Part shown: piece by piece, positions 8,627 to 16,780 of the stretch
Layout of the letters: each line of letters begins with the position of its first letter
How positions within the stretch are numbered: the stretch's first letter is position 1
Source of the DNA: Marinococcus luteus
GTDB taxonomy: Bacteria > Bacillota > Bacilli > Bacillales > Marinococcaceae
Length of the DNA stretch: 64,000 nt
Direction of reading: 5' to 3'
Assembly: GCF_900106595.1 (NCBI RefSeq)
Contig: NZ_FNNC01000006.1
Span: 186,001-250,000, forward strand
Notes under the pieces: generated by a model
The model's database searches: none
What the model saw: only the letters and a program-made list of their open reading frames with translations
What the model was told of the DNA's origin: nothing
Translations under genes and position numbers: made by a program

Positions 8627-9046
8627 ATGTATAATGAGGCTTTGATGAAACGGGCGGTCCAACTGGCACGGAAGGTCAAAAAAGAAGGAGAAGGGGATCC
8701 TTTTGGGTGTGTCATTGCCCGGAACGGTGAAGTAGTTGCAGAGGAGGGAAATAAAGGTTTTAAAACCTTTGACCCAACGACTCATGCCGAACTGGAAGCA
8801 GTAAGGACCGCTTCGCGGTTCTTAAAAACCCAGGACTTAAGTGACTGCGAGCTGTATACGAGCGGTGAGCCCTGCCCAATGTGTGAAGCTGCAATCAATT
8901 GGAGCGGTATCCCGGTAGTATACACGGCAAAAACAGCAAAGGAGGCCGAAAATGCCGGCCTCCTTCCAGTGCCCGAAACAACCTACGAGCTGCAGTATAA
9001 ACCACTTCAGGATCAAACACTCGATCCATACCTTGATGAACAGTAG
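8627..9046 (+). CDS. Nucleoside/guanine deaminase-like cytidine-deaminase-fold enzyme
   Basis: A 139-residue zinc deaminase with the catalytic HAELEA motif (His and Glu about residues 54-56) and zinc-binding PCPMC (about 85-89). These features fit the guanine deaminase/nucleoside deaminase branch rather than TadA. Substrate remains uncertain because the C-terminal tail (about 30 residues) differs from GuaD. The RBS AAGGGG precedes the ATG. An unusual 10-bp perfect inverted repeat sits inside the coding sequence at 8939-8965. Confidence 0.8.
   Translation: MYNEALMKRAVQLARKVKKEGEGDPFGCVIARNGEVVAEEGNKGFKTFDPTTHAELEAVRTASRFLKTQDLSDCELYTSGEPCPMCEAAINWSGIPVVYTAKTAKEAENAGLLPVPETTYELQYKPLQDQTLDPYLDEQ
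8939..8965 (+). repeat. Perfect inverted repeat inside the deaminase gene
   Basis: Arms AAGGAGGCCG (8939-8948) and CGGCCTCCTT (8956-8965) with a seven-base loop. It resembles a terminator stem but lies in frame within coding sequence and lacks a long T run. Confidence 0.6.
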
Positions 9047-9056
9047 ACCTGGACGG

Positions 9057-9485
9057 TTAAAGCAGAAAAAAACGAAAATAAATAAGTATGCCCAGGTAGA
9101 TAATTAATAATACTGCAGACATGAGCAGAATAAACCACATGTATAAAAGCGGCACATAATGTGACTGCTTTTTTATTGTAATTGCAGCGAGGGTCGCTGT
9201 TGTTCCGAGCGTAAGCAGAATCAGCACCACCAGCCAGGTGGCAATGGACGGCCACGGGAGAAAATAAACAAAGGGCATAAGCATCAGCAGTACACACATT
9301 GTATAAAACGCATAAAGCGATGTTTTATACAGGCGTGTGTCCTTTTGGCGCTCTTTGTGCTGCCGCCGCCGGTCCAGCCTGCTGTTTGATTTTTCTCCGT
9401 CCGCGGAAGCAGGCTGCAGTGTATGCTTAACACGGTTCCACAGCTGCTTCGGGGAGAATCGTTTCCATTTTGATGAACTTCCCAT
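9057..9485 (-). CDS. Hypothetical membrane protein, three predicted helices
   Basis: A 142-residue protein with a basic, Arg/Lys/Gln-rich N-terminal cytosolic segment (about 50 residues) followed by three hydrophobic segments (about 54-75, 80-102, 112-138). I do not recognise the family. AGGAG stands eight bases before the ATG at 9485. It lies downstream of the aldehyde dehydrogenase gene on the same strand with a 37-base gap and could be co-transcribed with it, and it converges on the deaminase gene. Confidence 0.6.
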   Translation of the reverse strand: MGSSSKWKRFSPKQLWNRVKHTLQPASADGEKSNSRLDRRRQHKERQKDTRLYKTSLYAFYTMCVLLMLMPFVYFLPWPSIATWLVVLILLTLGTTATLAAITIKKQSHYVPLLYMWFILLMSAVLLIIYLGILIYFRFFLL

Positions 9486-9522
9486 TTTTCATGCTCCTAA
9501 AGGCAGGCGGAAAACATCAGCA

Positions 9523-11010
9523 TTACGGCCGGCGTGTGAGGCCCATAAACGTTTGCAAAAATGATTTCCAGTTACGGTTTCTGCCATAGTAATAGTCGAT
9601 GATCTGCGAAAGTGATTCGAACTTTCCTTCATAAGGATACCATAAAATTTCGCTGTTCATACTACCTCTTGCGCTCATAACGGACGTTTCAATACTGAAC
9701 GAACGCATACCTGCGGTGGCGTGGTAGGACCCTATGCCGCTCTGTTTTGTGCCTCCATAAGGAAGGTAGTGATTGGCAGCGTGGGAGATTACATCATTGA
9801 TCATGAAGTTGCCTGTACGGACCTTTGCAGTAAAGTTTGCCGCAAGTTCCTGATCAGCAGTGAAAATGGATCCGCTCAGACCGTAAATTGTATCGTTGAA
9901 CAGCTCGAGTGCCTCGTCTATTGTAGAATAAGTTCTTACTGAAAATACAGGACCAAAAGTCTCTTCCTTCCATACCCGCATTTCTCCGGTTACTCCAGTC
10001 AAAACAACTGGTTCGATCGTCAGGGTCTGGTCGTCCCACTGCTCCGGAGGCTTTCCGGCTATTTGTTCGGCACCTTGGTCAAGTGCTTCCTGGACCTGGC
10101 TGTAGACAATATCCCACTGCTTTTTTGTCGTCATTCGCCCGATTTCATACTCTTTTTCGCCGTCCCGGCGCAGAGCGGCGATATTACTGCGTACACTGTT
10201 CAAAAATTCTTCCTGAACCTCTTCGTGCACAATCACGCGCTCGACAGATAAACAGACCTGGCCGCTGTTCATGAAGGCACCCCAGGAAGCAGCATTCGCT
10301 GCCCGTTCCACGTTTGCATCTTCATGAACGACCATAGCATCTTTTCCGCCCAGTTCGAGGGTGGTGGGGATCAAATGCTCGGCGGCCTGCTTCTGGATAA
10401 CCTTTCCTGTCGCGACCGATCCCGTAAAATGAATATAGTCCGGCTGCTGCTCAATCATTAAGCGCCCGGTTTCAGCTCCGCCGTGAAGGACCTGAAAGAC
10501 TCCGTCAGGAAAAAGTCCCGAGATTTTTTCAAGAAGAAGACTCGCGAGCGGCGTCTCTGCGGAAGGCTTTAAAAGCACGCAGTTTCCTGCAGTCAGCGCT
10601 TCGACAACAGGGATAAGAGAAAGCTGAAACGGAAAGTTCCATGGAGAAATAATAGCAATTTTCCCGCGGGGCTTCCGGATAATTGATGAATTTTTACCCA
10701 GGAAAATCATCGGGGTTCTGACACGCTCACGGTTGAAAAGGCCGGGAGCTTCTTTTTCAATGTGACGCAGTGCTTCAAGAACCGGAATGACTTCAGATCC
10801 CAGTGCTTCTATAGGAGGCTTTCCTGTAGCGGAGGAGATAATATCGGCAATCTCTTCCCGGAGATCGCTGATAGTAAAACGAAGCAGCTGTATGTAGCTC
10901 AGCCGTTTCTCTATGGGCAGAGAAGCCCAGGGAGCGAAAGCATCATCGGCCTTTTGCCAGGCGGCCAGTATTTCTTCTTCATTAGATGAATGAACGGTTG
11001 TTGATTCCAA
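9523..11010 (-). CDS. Aldehyde dehydrogenase family protein
   Basis: About 495 residues of NAD(P)-dependent aldehyde dehydrogenase. Visible motifs are the NAD-binding SPWNFPFQLSL (about 125), the GSVATGK turn, the catalytic Glu in LELGGKDA (about 217-224) and the nucleophile Cys in NSGQVCLS (about 256). The C-terminal half resembles the class 3/coniferyl-aldehyde branch, which oxidises fatty or aromatic aldehydes. A GTG at 11019 touches the AAAGGG ribosome binding site, so the TTG at 11010, eight bases from it, is the better start. TTCCAA/TATACT 16 bases apart just upstream may be its promoter. Confidence 0.88.
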   Translation of the reverse strand: MESTTVHSSNEEEILAAWQKADDAFAPWASLPIEKRLSYIQLLRFTISDLREEIADIISSATGKPPIEALGSEVIPVLEALRHIEKEAPGLFNRERVRTPMIFLGKNSSIIRKPRGKIAIISPWNFPFQLSLIPVVEALTAGNCVLLKPSAETPLASLLLEKISGLFPDGVFQVLHGGAETGRLMIEQQPDYIHFTGSVATGKVIQKQAAEHLIPTTLELGGKDAMVVHEDANVERAANAASWGAFMNSGQVCLSVERVIVHEEVQEEFLNSVRSNIAALRRDGEKEYEIGRMTTKKQWDIVYSQVQEALDQGAEQIAGKPPEQWDDQTLTIEPVVLTGVTGEMRVWKEETFGPVFSVRTYSTIDEALELFNDTIYGLSGSIFTADQELAANFTAKVRTGNFMINDVISHAANHYLPYGGTKQSGIGSYHATAGMRSFSIETSVMSARGSMNSEILWYPYEGKFESLSQIIDYYYGRNRNWKSFLQTFMGLTRRP

Positions 11011-11086
11011 TGTTGACACCCTTTCTAAATCATAATAATAAGTATAGTATCCCGTTCCCTAATTGGAAGTAATCATAACAGAAGTT

Positions 11087-11136
11087 ACGGAAAAGAAACC
11101 GTGGTCCTCCCAAAAGGCGTAAGGCATCTTTTCCGT
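11087..11136. repeat. Inverted repeat between the ytvI and aldehyde dehydrogenase genes
   Basis: Arms ACGGAAAAGA (11087-11096) and TCTTTTCCGT (11127-11136) around a 30-base loop. It lies downstream of ytvI and upstream of the ALDH promoter region. No T run follows on the minus strand, so it is not a standard terminator. Confidence 0.5.
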
Positions 11137-11150
11137 AGTTAAAGGATAGT

Positions 11151-12275
11151 TTATTTATCGAAGCCGTACCGGATAAAACGGGAGATGTCTTTTGCAACGC
11201 CGATATCCCAAAGAATAATAAACAGAACCAGAATGGCGGGCCCCGCCAGCAGGCCTACGGCTCCAAACATTTGCAGGCCGGCAAACAGGGAAATCAGCAC
11301 AGCGAGCGGGTTCAGATTCATGCTCGAAGAGAGCACTTTTGGCTCGATAATCTGCCGTACAATCATTGTAATCGTATAAAGAATCAAAAGGCCAAGCCCA
11401 AGGCCGAAGTTGCCTGAAATGATCAGATACACTCCCCATGGAATTAAAATAGTGCCGGTGCCTAAGTAGGGAAGAAATTCAGCGACACCAACGATGGCGG
11501 CGAGCCAGTAGGCTCCTTCGACTCTCATGATAAGAAGGCCGATTAACACAATAACGCCTGTCACAAGCATAAGAATCAGCTGCGCCCGGATGTAGCCGAA
11601 TACTCTCGCCCACATGGACTGATAAAAAGCTTTCAACCGCTCGATGACAAAGGGCGGCAGGGCCAATTTCATTTTCCCGGCATATCTATTCCAGTCTTTT
11701 CCGATAAAATAAATAGCTAATACAATAAATAACAGGACAATCAAAAGCGTAGGAATACCTAAAATTAATTGGGTTAAAGCGTCGGCAGTAGTTTGAGCGA
11801 CTGAGCCAAGACCAGAGCCAAGCTGACTTCCAAGCTCAGCTATCCCCTGATCTACAGAAGACTGGCCGCCGATGCCGGAAGCGGCTCCTGTGGCTCTTTC
11901 CCAGAAGGGAAGGAGGTTTTCATTGTAAAAATTCTGCATTTGCTGAAAGGTGCTTTCCATCCAGGCGGGTCCCTTCTCAGCGATCACATTGAATAGTTCA
12001 ATTGAAAGAAAGATGAGACCGGTAATAATGCCTCCGACAATGCTCAAAGTAAGCAGGAGGCCAAGAAGGGCAGCTATCCCATTTGGCAGACGCAGTTTAT
12101 AATGAAGCCACTTCGTAAGCGGCATAAGCATCCACGCGAAAAAAGCAGCGATCCAAAACGGATACGTATAGGAAAAAACCTTGCCAATCGCCCATGCAAG
12201 AGCGAAAGCGGCTATTATAACGATGACAAACCGCAAAATCATCCAGCCGGTCGTTTGTTTCATGAGCCATTCCAT
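11151..12275 (-). CDS. ytvI: AI-2E family transporter, sporulation membrane protein YtvI-like
   Basis: A 374-residue polytopic protein of the AI-2E/PerM family: two N-terminal helices, a soluble amphipathic segment around residues 95-160, then five or six helices with the family stretch YWLAAIVGVAEFLPYLGTG and a C-terminal LNPLAVLISLFAG. Length and layout match B. subtilis YtvI, annotated as a sporulation integral membrane protein. Transport substrate is unknown for this branch. AAAGGA stands five bases before the ATG at 12275. Confidence 0.82.
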   Translation of the reverse strand: MEWLMKQTTGWMILRFVIVIIAAFALAWAIGKVFSYTYPFWIAAFFAWMLMPLTKWLHYKLRLPNGIAALLGLLLTLSIVGGIITGLIFLSIELFNVIAEKGPAWMESTFQQMQNFYNENLLPFWERATGAASGIGGQSSVDQGIAELGSQLGSGLGSVAQTTADALTQLILGIPTLLIVLLFIVLAIYFIGKDWNRYAGKMKLALPPFVIERLKAFYQSMWARVFGYIRAQLILMLVTGVIVLIGLLIMRVEGAYWLAAIVGVAEFLPYLGTGTILIPWGVYLIISGNFGLGLGLLILYTITMIVRQIIEPKVLSSSMNLNPLAVLISLFAGLQMFGAVGLLAGPAILVLFIILWDIGVAKDISRFIRYGFDK

Positions 12276-12472
12276 TCCTTTCCTTTGGAGGACATCCCAA
12301 CCATCTTTTCTTATTATAACCTTCCCGCTGAAAAAAAGAATCTACACATTTTTTTAAAATATTCCCGAATAGAGGGGGAGATATACTTTTGATGAATAGT
12401 TCTTTAGGGTAATTATAAGGTAGAATGGCAGTAGTGGCTTATACTTTAGGAACAGACAGGGGAGGAAGCAGT

Positions 12473-13240
12473 ATGGATATTAACGGAAAAGTTTTTTTAC
12501 TGCCGGGCGGTGCATCCGGACTTGGCGGTGCTACAGCGAATATGCTTGTAGAAAACGGCGCAAAAGTGGTTATCGCCGATTTTGAGGTGAGACCCGGAAG
12601 AAAAAGAGCAAAAGAGCTTGGGGACAGCGCCATTTTTATTGAAATGGACGTCACTTCGGACGAAAAAGGAAAAGCGACTATCGATAAGACGATAGAAACG
12701 TTTGGGCGCATCGACGGAGTAGTTAACTGCGCAGCACTCGGGCTTGCAGAGAAGATTTTGAATAAAAAGGATTCTCACTCCCTCGATCATTTCAATCGTG
12801 TTATTCAGACGAATCTGGTTGGCACATTTAATATGCTCCGGCTCGGTGCAGATGCGATGAGACATAACGAACCAAACGAACAGGGAGAAAGAGGCATCAT
12901 TATTAATACATCCTCGATCGCGGCCTATGAAGGCCAGGTCGGCCAGGCTGCCTACAGCGCTTCTAAAGGTGGTATCTGGAGTCTGACAGCGCCGGCGGCC
13001 AGAGAGCTTTCAGACTTTGGCATACGCGTCATGGCTATTGCTCCGGGCTTATTCGAAACTCCTTTTTATATGTCTTTCCCGGAAAAGGCAAGGCAGACGC
13101 TGGGACAGAACGTTCCATTCCCAAGAAGGCTCGGATTTCCAAATGAGTACGCCTCGCTTGTGAAAGAAATTATCCACAACACGATGTTAAATGGGGAAAC
13201 TATCCGTTTGGACGGTGCGCTCCGTATGCCTCCGAAATAA
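12473..13240 (+). CDS. HSD10-type short-chain dehydrogenase (3-hydroxyacyl-CoA dehydrogenase-like)
   Basis: A 255-residue SDR. The catalytic Ser is in NTSSIAA and the YSASK motif (about residue 160) gives Tyr and Lys. The C-terminal GQNVPFPRRLG..EYASLV..MLNGETIRLDGALRM pattern is characteristic of HSD17B10-like 3-hydroxyacyl-CoA dehydrogenases, which oxidise the 3-hydroxy group in fatty acid or branched-chain acyl-CoA breakdown. The usual TGxxxGxG cofactor motif reads PGGASGLG, with Pro replacing Thr. The ATG at 12473 follows GGGGAGG by seven bases; an upstream in-frame ATG at 12425 lacks a binding site. A strong terminator follows. Confidence 0.85.
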   Translation: MDINGKVFLLPGGASGLGGATANMLVENGAKVVIADFEVRPGRKRAKELGDSAIFIEMDVTSDEKGKATIDKTIETFGRIDGVVNCAALGLAEKILNKKDSHSLDHFNRVIQTNLVGTFNMLRLGADAMRHNEPNEQGERGIIINTSSIAAYEGQVGQAAYSASKGGIWSLTAPAARELSDFGIRVMAIAPGLFETPFYMSFPEKARQTLGQNVPFPRRLGFPNEYASLVKEIIHNTMLNGETIRLDGALRMPPK

Positions 13241-13241
13241 A

Positions 13242-13280
13242 AAAAGTACCAGAGTCCGTATTACGGACTCTGGTACTTTT
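13242..13280. terminator. Strong bidirectional intrinsic terminator
   Basis: A 16-bp perfect stem (AAAAGTACCAGAGTCC at 13242-13257 with its complement ending in TTTT at 13280) between the converging SDR and nuclease genes. Confidence 0.9.
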
Positions 13281-13307
13281 CATTTTTGGCATCAGCGCGC
13301 TGCTTGT

Positions 13308-14249
13308 TTACTGCTGCGGGAAGCAGAGCTCATAGAAGTTGCACCGCTTACAGGCGAAGGTGTTGGTCGTTTTTTTGAAATATTCGAGTGGAAGAGGCTT
13401 GTTGGCTTCTTTGTCCTCAAGGAAGCCTGCCATACGTTCCACGCTTTGGACGAGCAGCTCCCTGACCTCCTGAAGGGTGGAGTGATCGAGCTTGTGTTCG
13501 ACACTTGTGCCTTCGAGCAGATATTCATTCCGTACGACGATATCCTCGAGCGCTGCTTCCGGGTAGTAGTCAAGGACATACTGAGCATACAAAGCCAGCT
13601 GGTACGGATCTTCTTCTGTCTGCAGACCGGTTTTCCAGTCTACAATGACCCATTTATTGTTTTCTTCATCTTTATAAAGAAAATCGAGCACGGCAAATAC
13701 TTTTGTATTTTCAAGGCTCATCGTTCGGAGTTCTTCCGATTCGAGGTAATAGGTCGGCCGGTCAGAAGAAAGCTCGAGTACTGTGTCACAGGTTAAAATA
13801 TGCTCCACTACAGCCACGAGCCGGTCCTGGATTTTTTTAATTTTCTCCGTGGGCAGCTTTTTCTCTTCGCCGTAGTAAATTTCATGGAGCATTGTCGTAT
13901 GTTTCGGCTTTTTACGCCACTGCTCCGCGTTTTGCGTAGAATCGATAAACCCTTCATTCAGGCGGGTGCGGATCGTTTCTTTCAAGGTGTCTTTTGTCGG
14001 GAGATGCCCGTCATTTAAATATTTTTTCAGCGTTTCTTCCACTAGATCGTGCACAATAGACCCAAACAGCATTTCAAGATTGGTTAAATTTTTCAACCGG
14101 TAGACGTGACGCGGAAAAGGGTCAGCATTCCGCAGCCATCCGTTGTGTGAGGAGTAATACTGGTGAGCATACTGCCGTTCGCATTGAAGCAGCGTTTTAT
14201 GTCTCGACAGCGACCAGGAAAACTCCGGATAGTCCCGTATAGTAAACAG
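13308..14249 (-). CDS. RecB-like PD-(D/E)XK nuclease family protein, apparent CTG start
   Basis: A 313-residue protein of the RecB/Cas4-like nuclease superfamily. The active site is seen in AVLDFL, then VIVDWKTG (D-x-K) and QLALYAQYV, and a C-terminal cysteine set C-x2-C-x5-C (FACKRCNFYELC) may join an N-terminal Cys (LLQCERQYAHQYY) to bind an Fe-S cluster. The nearest canonical start (TTG at 14096) would remove about 50 conserved residues (PEFSWSLSRHKTLLQCERQ and following). Reading upstream, the frame stays open to a stop at 14256-14258, and the only plausible initiator is CTG at 14249, eight bases after AAGGAG. Role unknown; DNA repair is likely. Confidence 0.75.
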   Translation of the reverse strand: MFTIRDYPEFSWSLSRHKTLLQCERQYAHQYYSSHNGWLRNADPFPRHVYRLKNLTNLEMLFGSIVHDLVEETLKKYLNDGHLPTKDTLKETIRTRLNEGFIDSTQNAEQWRKKPKHTTMLHEIYYGEEKKLPTEKIKKIQDRLVAVVEHILTCDTVLELSSDRPTYYLESEELRTMSLENTKVFAVLDFLYKDEENNKWVIVDWKTGLQTEEDPYQLALYAQYVLDYYPEAALEDIVVRNEYLLEGTSVEHKLDHSTLQEVRELLVQSVERMAGFLEDKEANKPLPLEYFKKTTNTFACKRCNFYELCFPQQ

Positions 14250-14296
14250 GAGAAATCACTCCTTCGATTTGTCTTTACCTTGCTCCTGCTACCATT

Positions 14297-15016
14297 TTAA
14301 CGGTGACGGCGGGCAAAGTCGATAAAACGGAACTTATCCGAACGGTGTCTGGACTCAGTGTATTGAAATAATTCTGCATTATCGAGATACACATAGTTTC
14401 GAACGACCGCAATACTCGAATCCGGGTAAAGATCAAGAAGCTGCTTATCTTCTTCCGTCGGCTTTTCAATAGTAATTTCTTTACGTGCAAAGCTGATCAC
14501 AAGCTTCAGTTTATTTTCCACATAGTTATAAATAGAATCAGCGCAAATGTCTTCGGTGAGACCGGGCACCCAGCGCTCAAGCAGGTAGTCAATATCGAGC
14601 ACAATGTTTTCGCCGTCCATTTTCCGCTGCCGTTTTACTTCCCAGACCTGCTCCGTTTCCTGAACCTCGAGCACATGCTGAAGGGCCGGCGGCAAGGTGG
14701 AAAGGGTTAAGGAATGTACATGAGTTTCACTGGTGCTGCCGGTCTGTTCCGCCAGCTCTTTAAAACTGACGAGCCCGGAAACCGGAAAATCAAACCGTCC
14801 GGTTTCAAGCACAACGGAACCCTTGCCCTGAATTTTTTGAATATAACCGTGTTCGGATAGAAGGTTCAGCGCTTTGCGGATGGTTTCCCTTGACGTTTCG
14901 TACATAGAAGTGAGCTCATGCTCGGAAGGAAGCAGGACATGAGGCTGAAACTGCTCATTGCGGATGCCGCGCGCTATTTCTTCATAGATGTCTAAATACT
15001 TTCTTTTTGTACCCAT
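14297..15016 (-). CDS. treR: Trehalose operon repressor, GntR family
   Basis: A 239-residue GntR/HutC-type regulator. The winged helix-turn-helix occupies residues 1-70 (LLPSEHELTSMYETSRETIRKA is the recognition region) and a UTRA effector domain fills the rest. TreR represses treP-treA and is released by trehalose-6-phosphate. It is the last gene of treP-treA-treR, 20 bases downstream of treA, so it is autoregulated through the operon promoter, where a matching palindrome is visible at 18294-18305. Confidence 0.93.
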   Translation of the reverse strand: MGTKRKYLDIYEEIARGIRNEQFQPHVLLPSEHELTSMYETSRETIRKALNLLSEHGYIQKIQGKGSVVLETGRFDFPVSGLVSFKELAEQTGSTSETHVHSLTLSTLPPALQHVLEVQETEQVWEVKRQRKMDGENIVLDIDYLLERWVPGLTEDICADSIYNYVENKLKLVISFARKEITIEKPTEEDKQLLDLYPDSSIAVVRNYVYLDNAELFQYTESRHRSDKFRFIDFARRHR

Positions 15017-15036
15017 GCTCGTTACACCCCAGGCAG

Positions 15037-16710
15037 CTATTTTTGATAATGCAGAACGATCGTTTCATACGGCTGCAGGCTGTCAGTTTCCAGGGAAAAG
15101 CTGTCCCGTTTGTAGTTGGTGACAAAAACAGTTCCTGCCGCTTCTTTCCGGGGAAGATCCAGACTGCCGGCTTGAATTATATCAGAAGAGAAATTACTTA
15201 TGATGAGTAATGCTTCATCTTCGTCCTCGCGTGTGTAGACGAAAAGGGAAGAATGGTCCGGGAGGTGAAGCTGATAATCTCCAGTCGTCAGGATTTTGTA
15301 ATCCTTGCGAAGCTGAATTAATTGTTTGTAAAAATGATACACAGACTCCGGATCGCTTACCGCTTCTTTGGCATTAATGAACGTATAATTTCCCGGCACC
15401 GGCAGCCACGGCTCGGCTTCACTAAAACCGGCATTTTTCGAGCTGTCCCACTGCATCGGTGTACGTGCATTGTCCCGGGAACGGGCCTGAATGACAGCGA
15501 ACGCTTCCTCCGGGCTTTTTCCCTGCTTTTGCATAATATCATAATAATTGATGGTTTCCACATCACGGTAGTCGTTAATGGAGCTGTAGGAAGGGTCCGT
15601 CATCCCAAGCTCCTCGCCCTGATAAATGTAAGGAGTGCCGCGCATACAGTGCATGGTCGCTGCGAGCATCTTTGCCGATTCTACGCGGTACTTGTCGTCA
15701 TCGGCATACCTGCTTACAATGCGGGGCTGATCATGATTGCACCAGAACAGCGCATTCCAGCCGCCACCTTCGTACATACCGGTCTGCCAGTCGGATAATG
15801 TTTCTTTTAACTGCACAAAATCAAATTCAGGCAGGGTCCATTTTTCTCCTCCGGGATAATCCGCTTTTAAATGATGGAAGTTAAAGGTCATGCTCAGCTC
15901 TTCCCGATCCGGGCGGGTATACTTGATACAGTGGTCAATCGTCGTAGACGACATTTCTCCGACCGTCATAGCTCCGTACGGGGCAAATACGTTTTGATTC
16001 ATTTCATGCATCCACTCGTGCACTCTCGGGCCATCTGTATAGAACCGGCGGCCGTCCCCAATGTCGTCATTTGGAAACCGCTGATCCTTCGAGATTAAAT
16101 TGATGACGTCGAGCCGGAAACCATCAATACCCTTATTGAACCAGTAATGCATCATATCGTACAGCTGGCGGCGCAGTGCTTCATTTTCCCAGTTCAAATC
16201 TGCCTGACTGACGTCAAACAGATGCAGATAGTACTGGTTTGTCGGTTTATGCCACTGCCATGCAGAGCCGCCGAATTTAGACACCCAGTTGTTTGGTACG
16301 TCCCCGTCTACGGGATCCTTCCAGATGTAATAGTCGCGGTAAGGACTTGAAGCATCTGACGAAGCGGCCTGGAACCAGGCATGGTCTGTGGAGGTATGGT
16401 TAATAACGATATCCATAATGATTTTCATACCCTTTGCATGAGCCTCACTCAACAGACGTTCGAAGTCCTCCATCGTTCCATATACATCGTAAATATTATA
16501 ATAATCGCTGATATCGTATCCGTTATCCTTTTGAGGAGAAGGGTACACAGGATTGAGCCATAAAACATCAATTCCGAGATCCTGCAGATAATCAAGCTTT
16601 TCGATGATACCGGGAAGGTCGCCGACCCCGTTGCCGGTCGTATCGTTAAAGCTTTTAGGGTAAATCTGGTAAATAACTGCCCGTTTCCACCATGGTTCCA
16701 TTCTGCTCAT
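15037..16710 (-). CDS. treA: Trehalose-6-phosphate hydrolase (alpha,alpha-phosphotrehalase)
   Basis: A 557-residue GH13 enzyme that splits trehalose-6-phosphate into glucose and glucose-6-phosphate in the cytoplasm. Catalytic features: DGFRLDVINLI (nucleophile Asp, about 198), VGEMSS (acid/base Glu, about 253) and NHDQPR (transition-state Asp, about 327). The N-terminal WWKRAVIYQIYPKSF is typical of the oligo-1,6-glucosidase/TreA group. The PTS gene upstream supplies phosphorylated trehalose, which decides for TreA over a glucosidase. A hairpin separates it from treP. Confidence 0.94.
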   Translation of the reverse strand: MSRMEPWWKRAVIYQIYPKSFNDTTGNGVGDLPGIIEKLDYLQDLGIDVLWLNPVYPSPQKDNGYDISDYYNIYDVYGTMEDFERLLSEAHAKGMKIIMDIVINHTSTDHAWFQAASSDASSPYRDYYIWKDPVDGDVPNNWVSKFGGSAWQWHKPTNQYYLHLFDVSQADLNWENEALRRQLYDMMHYWFNKGIDGFRLDVINLISKDQRFPNDDIGDGRRFYTDGPRVHEWMHEMNQNVFAPYGAMTVGEMSSTTIDHCIKYTRPDREELSMTFNFHHLKADYPGGEKWTLPEFDFVQLKETLSDWQTGMYEGGGWNALFWCNHDQPRIVSRYADDDKYRVESAKMLAATMHCMRGTPYIYQGEELGMTDPSYSSINDYRDVETINYYDIMQKQGKSPEEAFAVIQARSRDNARTPMQWDSSKNAGFSEAEPWLPVPGNYTFINAKEAVSDPESVYHFYKQLIQLRKDYKILTTGDYQLHLPDHSSLFVYTREDEDEALLIISNFSSDIIQAGSLDLPRKEAAGTVFVTNYKRDSFSLETDSLQPYETIVLHYQK

Positions 16711-16738
16711 CCTTTCGCATATATGCTGTATGGAGCAA

Positions 16739-16769
16739 AGGCGCCTGCTAACAGTTTCAGCAGACGCCT
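16739..16769 (-). repeat. Hairpin in the treP-treA intergenic region
   Basis: Arms AGGCGCCTGCT (16739-16749) and AGCAGACGCCT (16759-16769) form an 11-bp stem with one G-U pair. Only a short T run follows on the minus strand, so it more likely tunes relative expression or mRNA stability than stops transcription fully. Confidence 0.55.
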
Positions 16770-16780
16770 GAATTCATTGG

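Noticed and set aside
13191-13796. Long plus-strand frame of about 200 codons antisense to the nuclease gene
   Set aside because: Cys/Phe-rich shadow frame overlapping a clear terminator and a well-supported minus-strand gene.
13308-14249. Cas4-like nuclease as evidence for a CRISPR locus
   Set aside because: No repeat-spacer array and no cas genes in the window; RecB-like nucleases with Cys clusters are common outside CRISPR systems.
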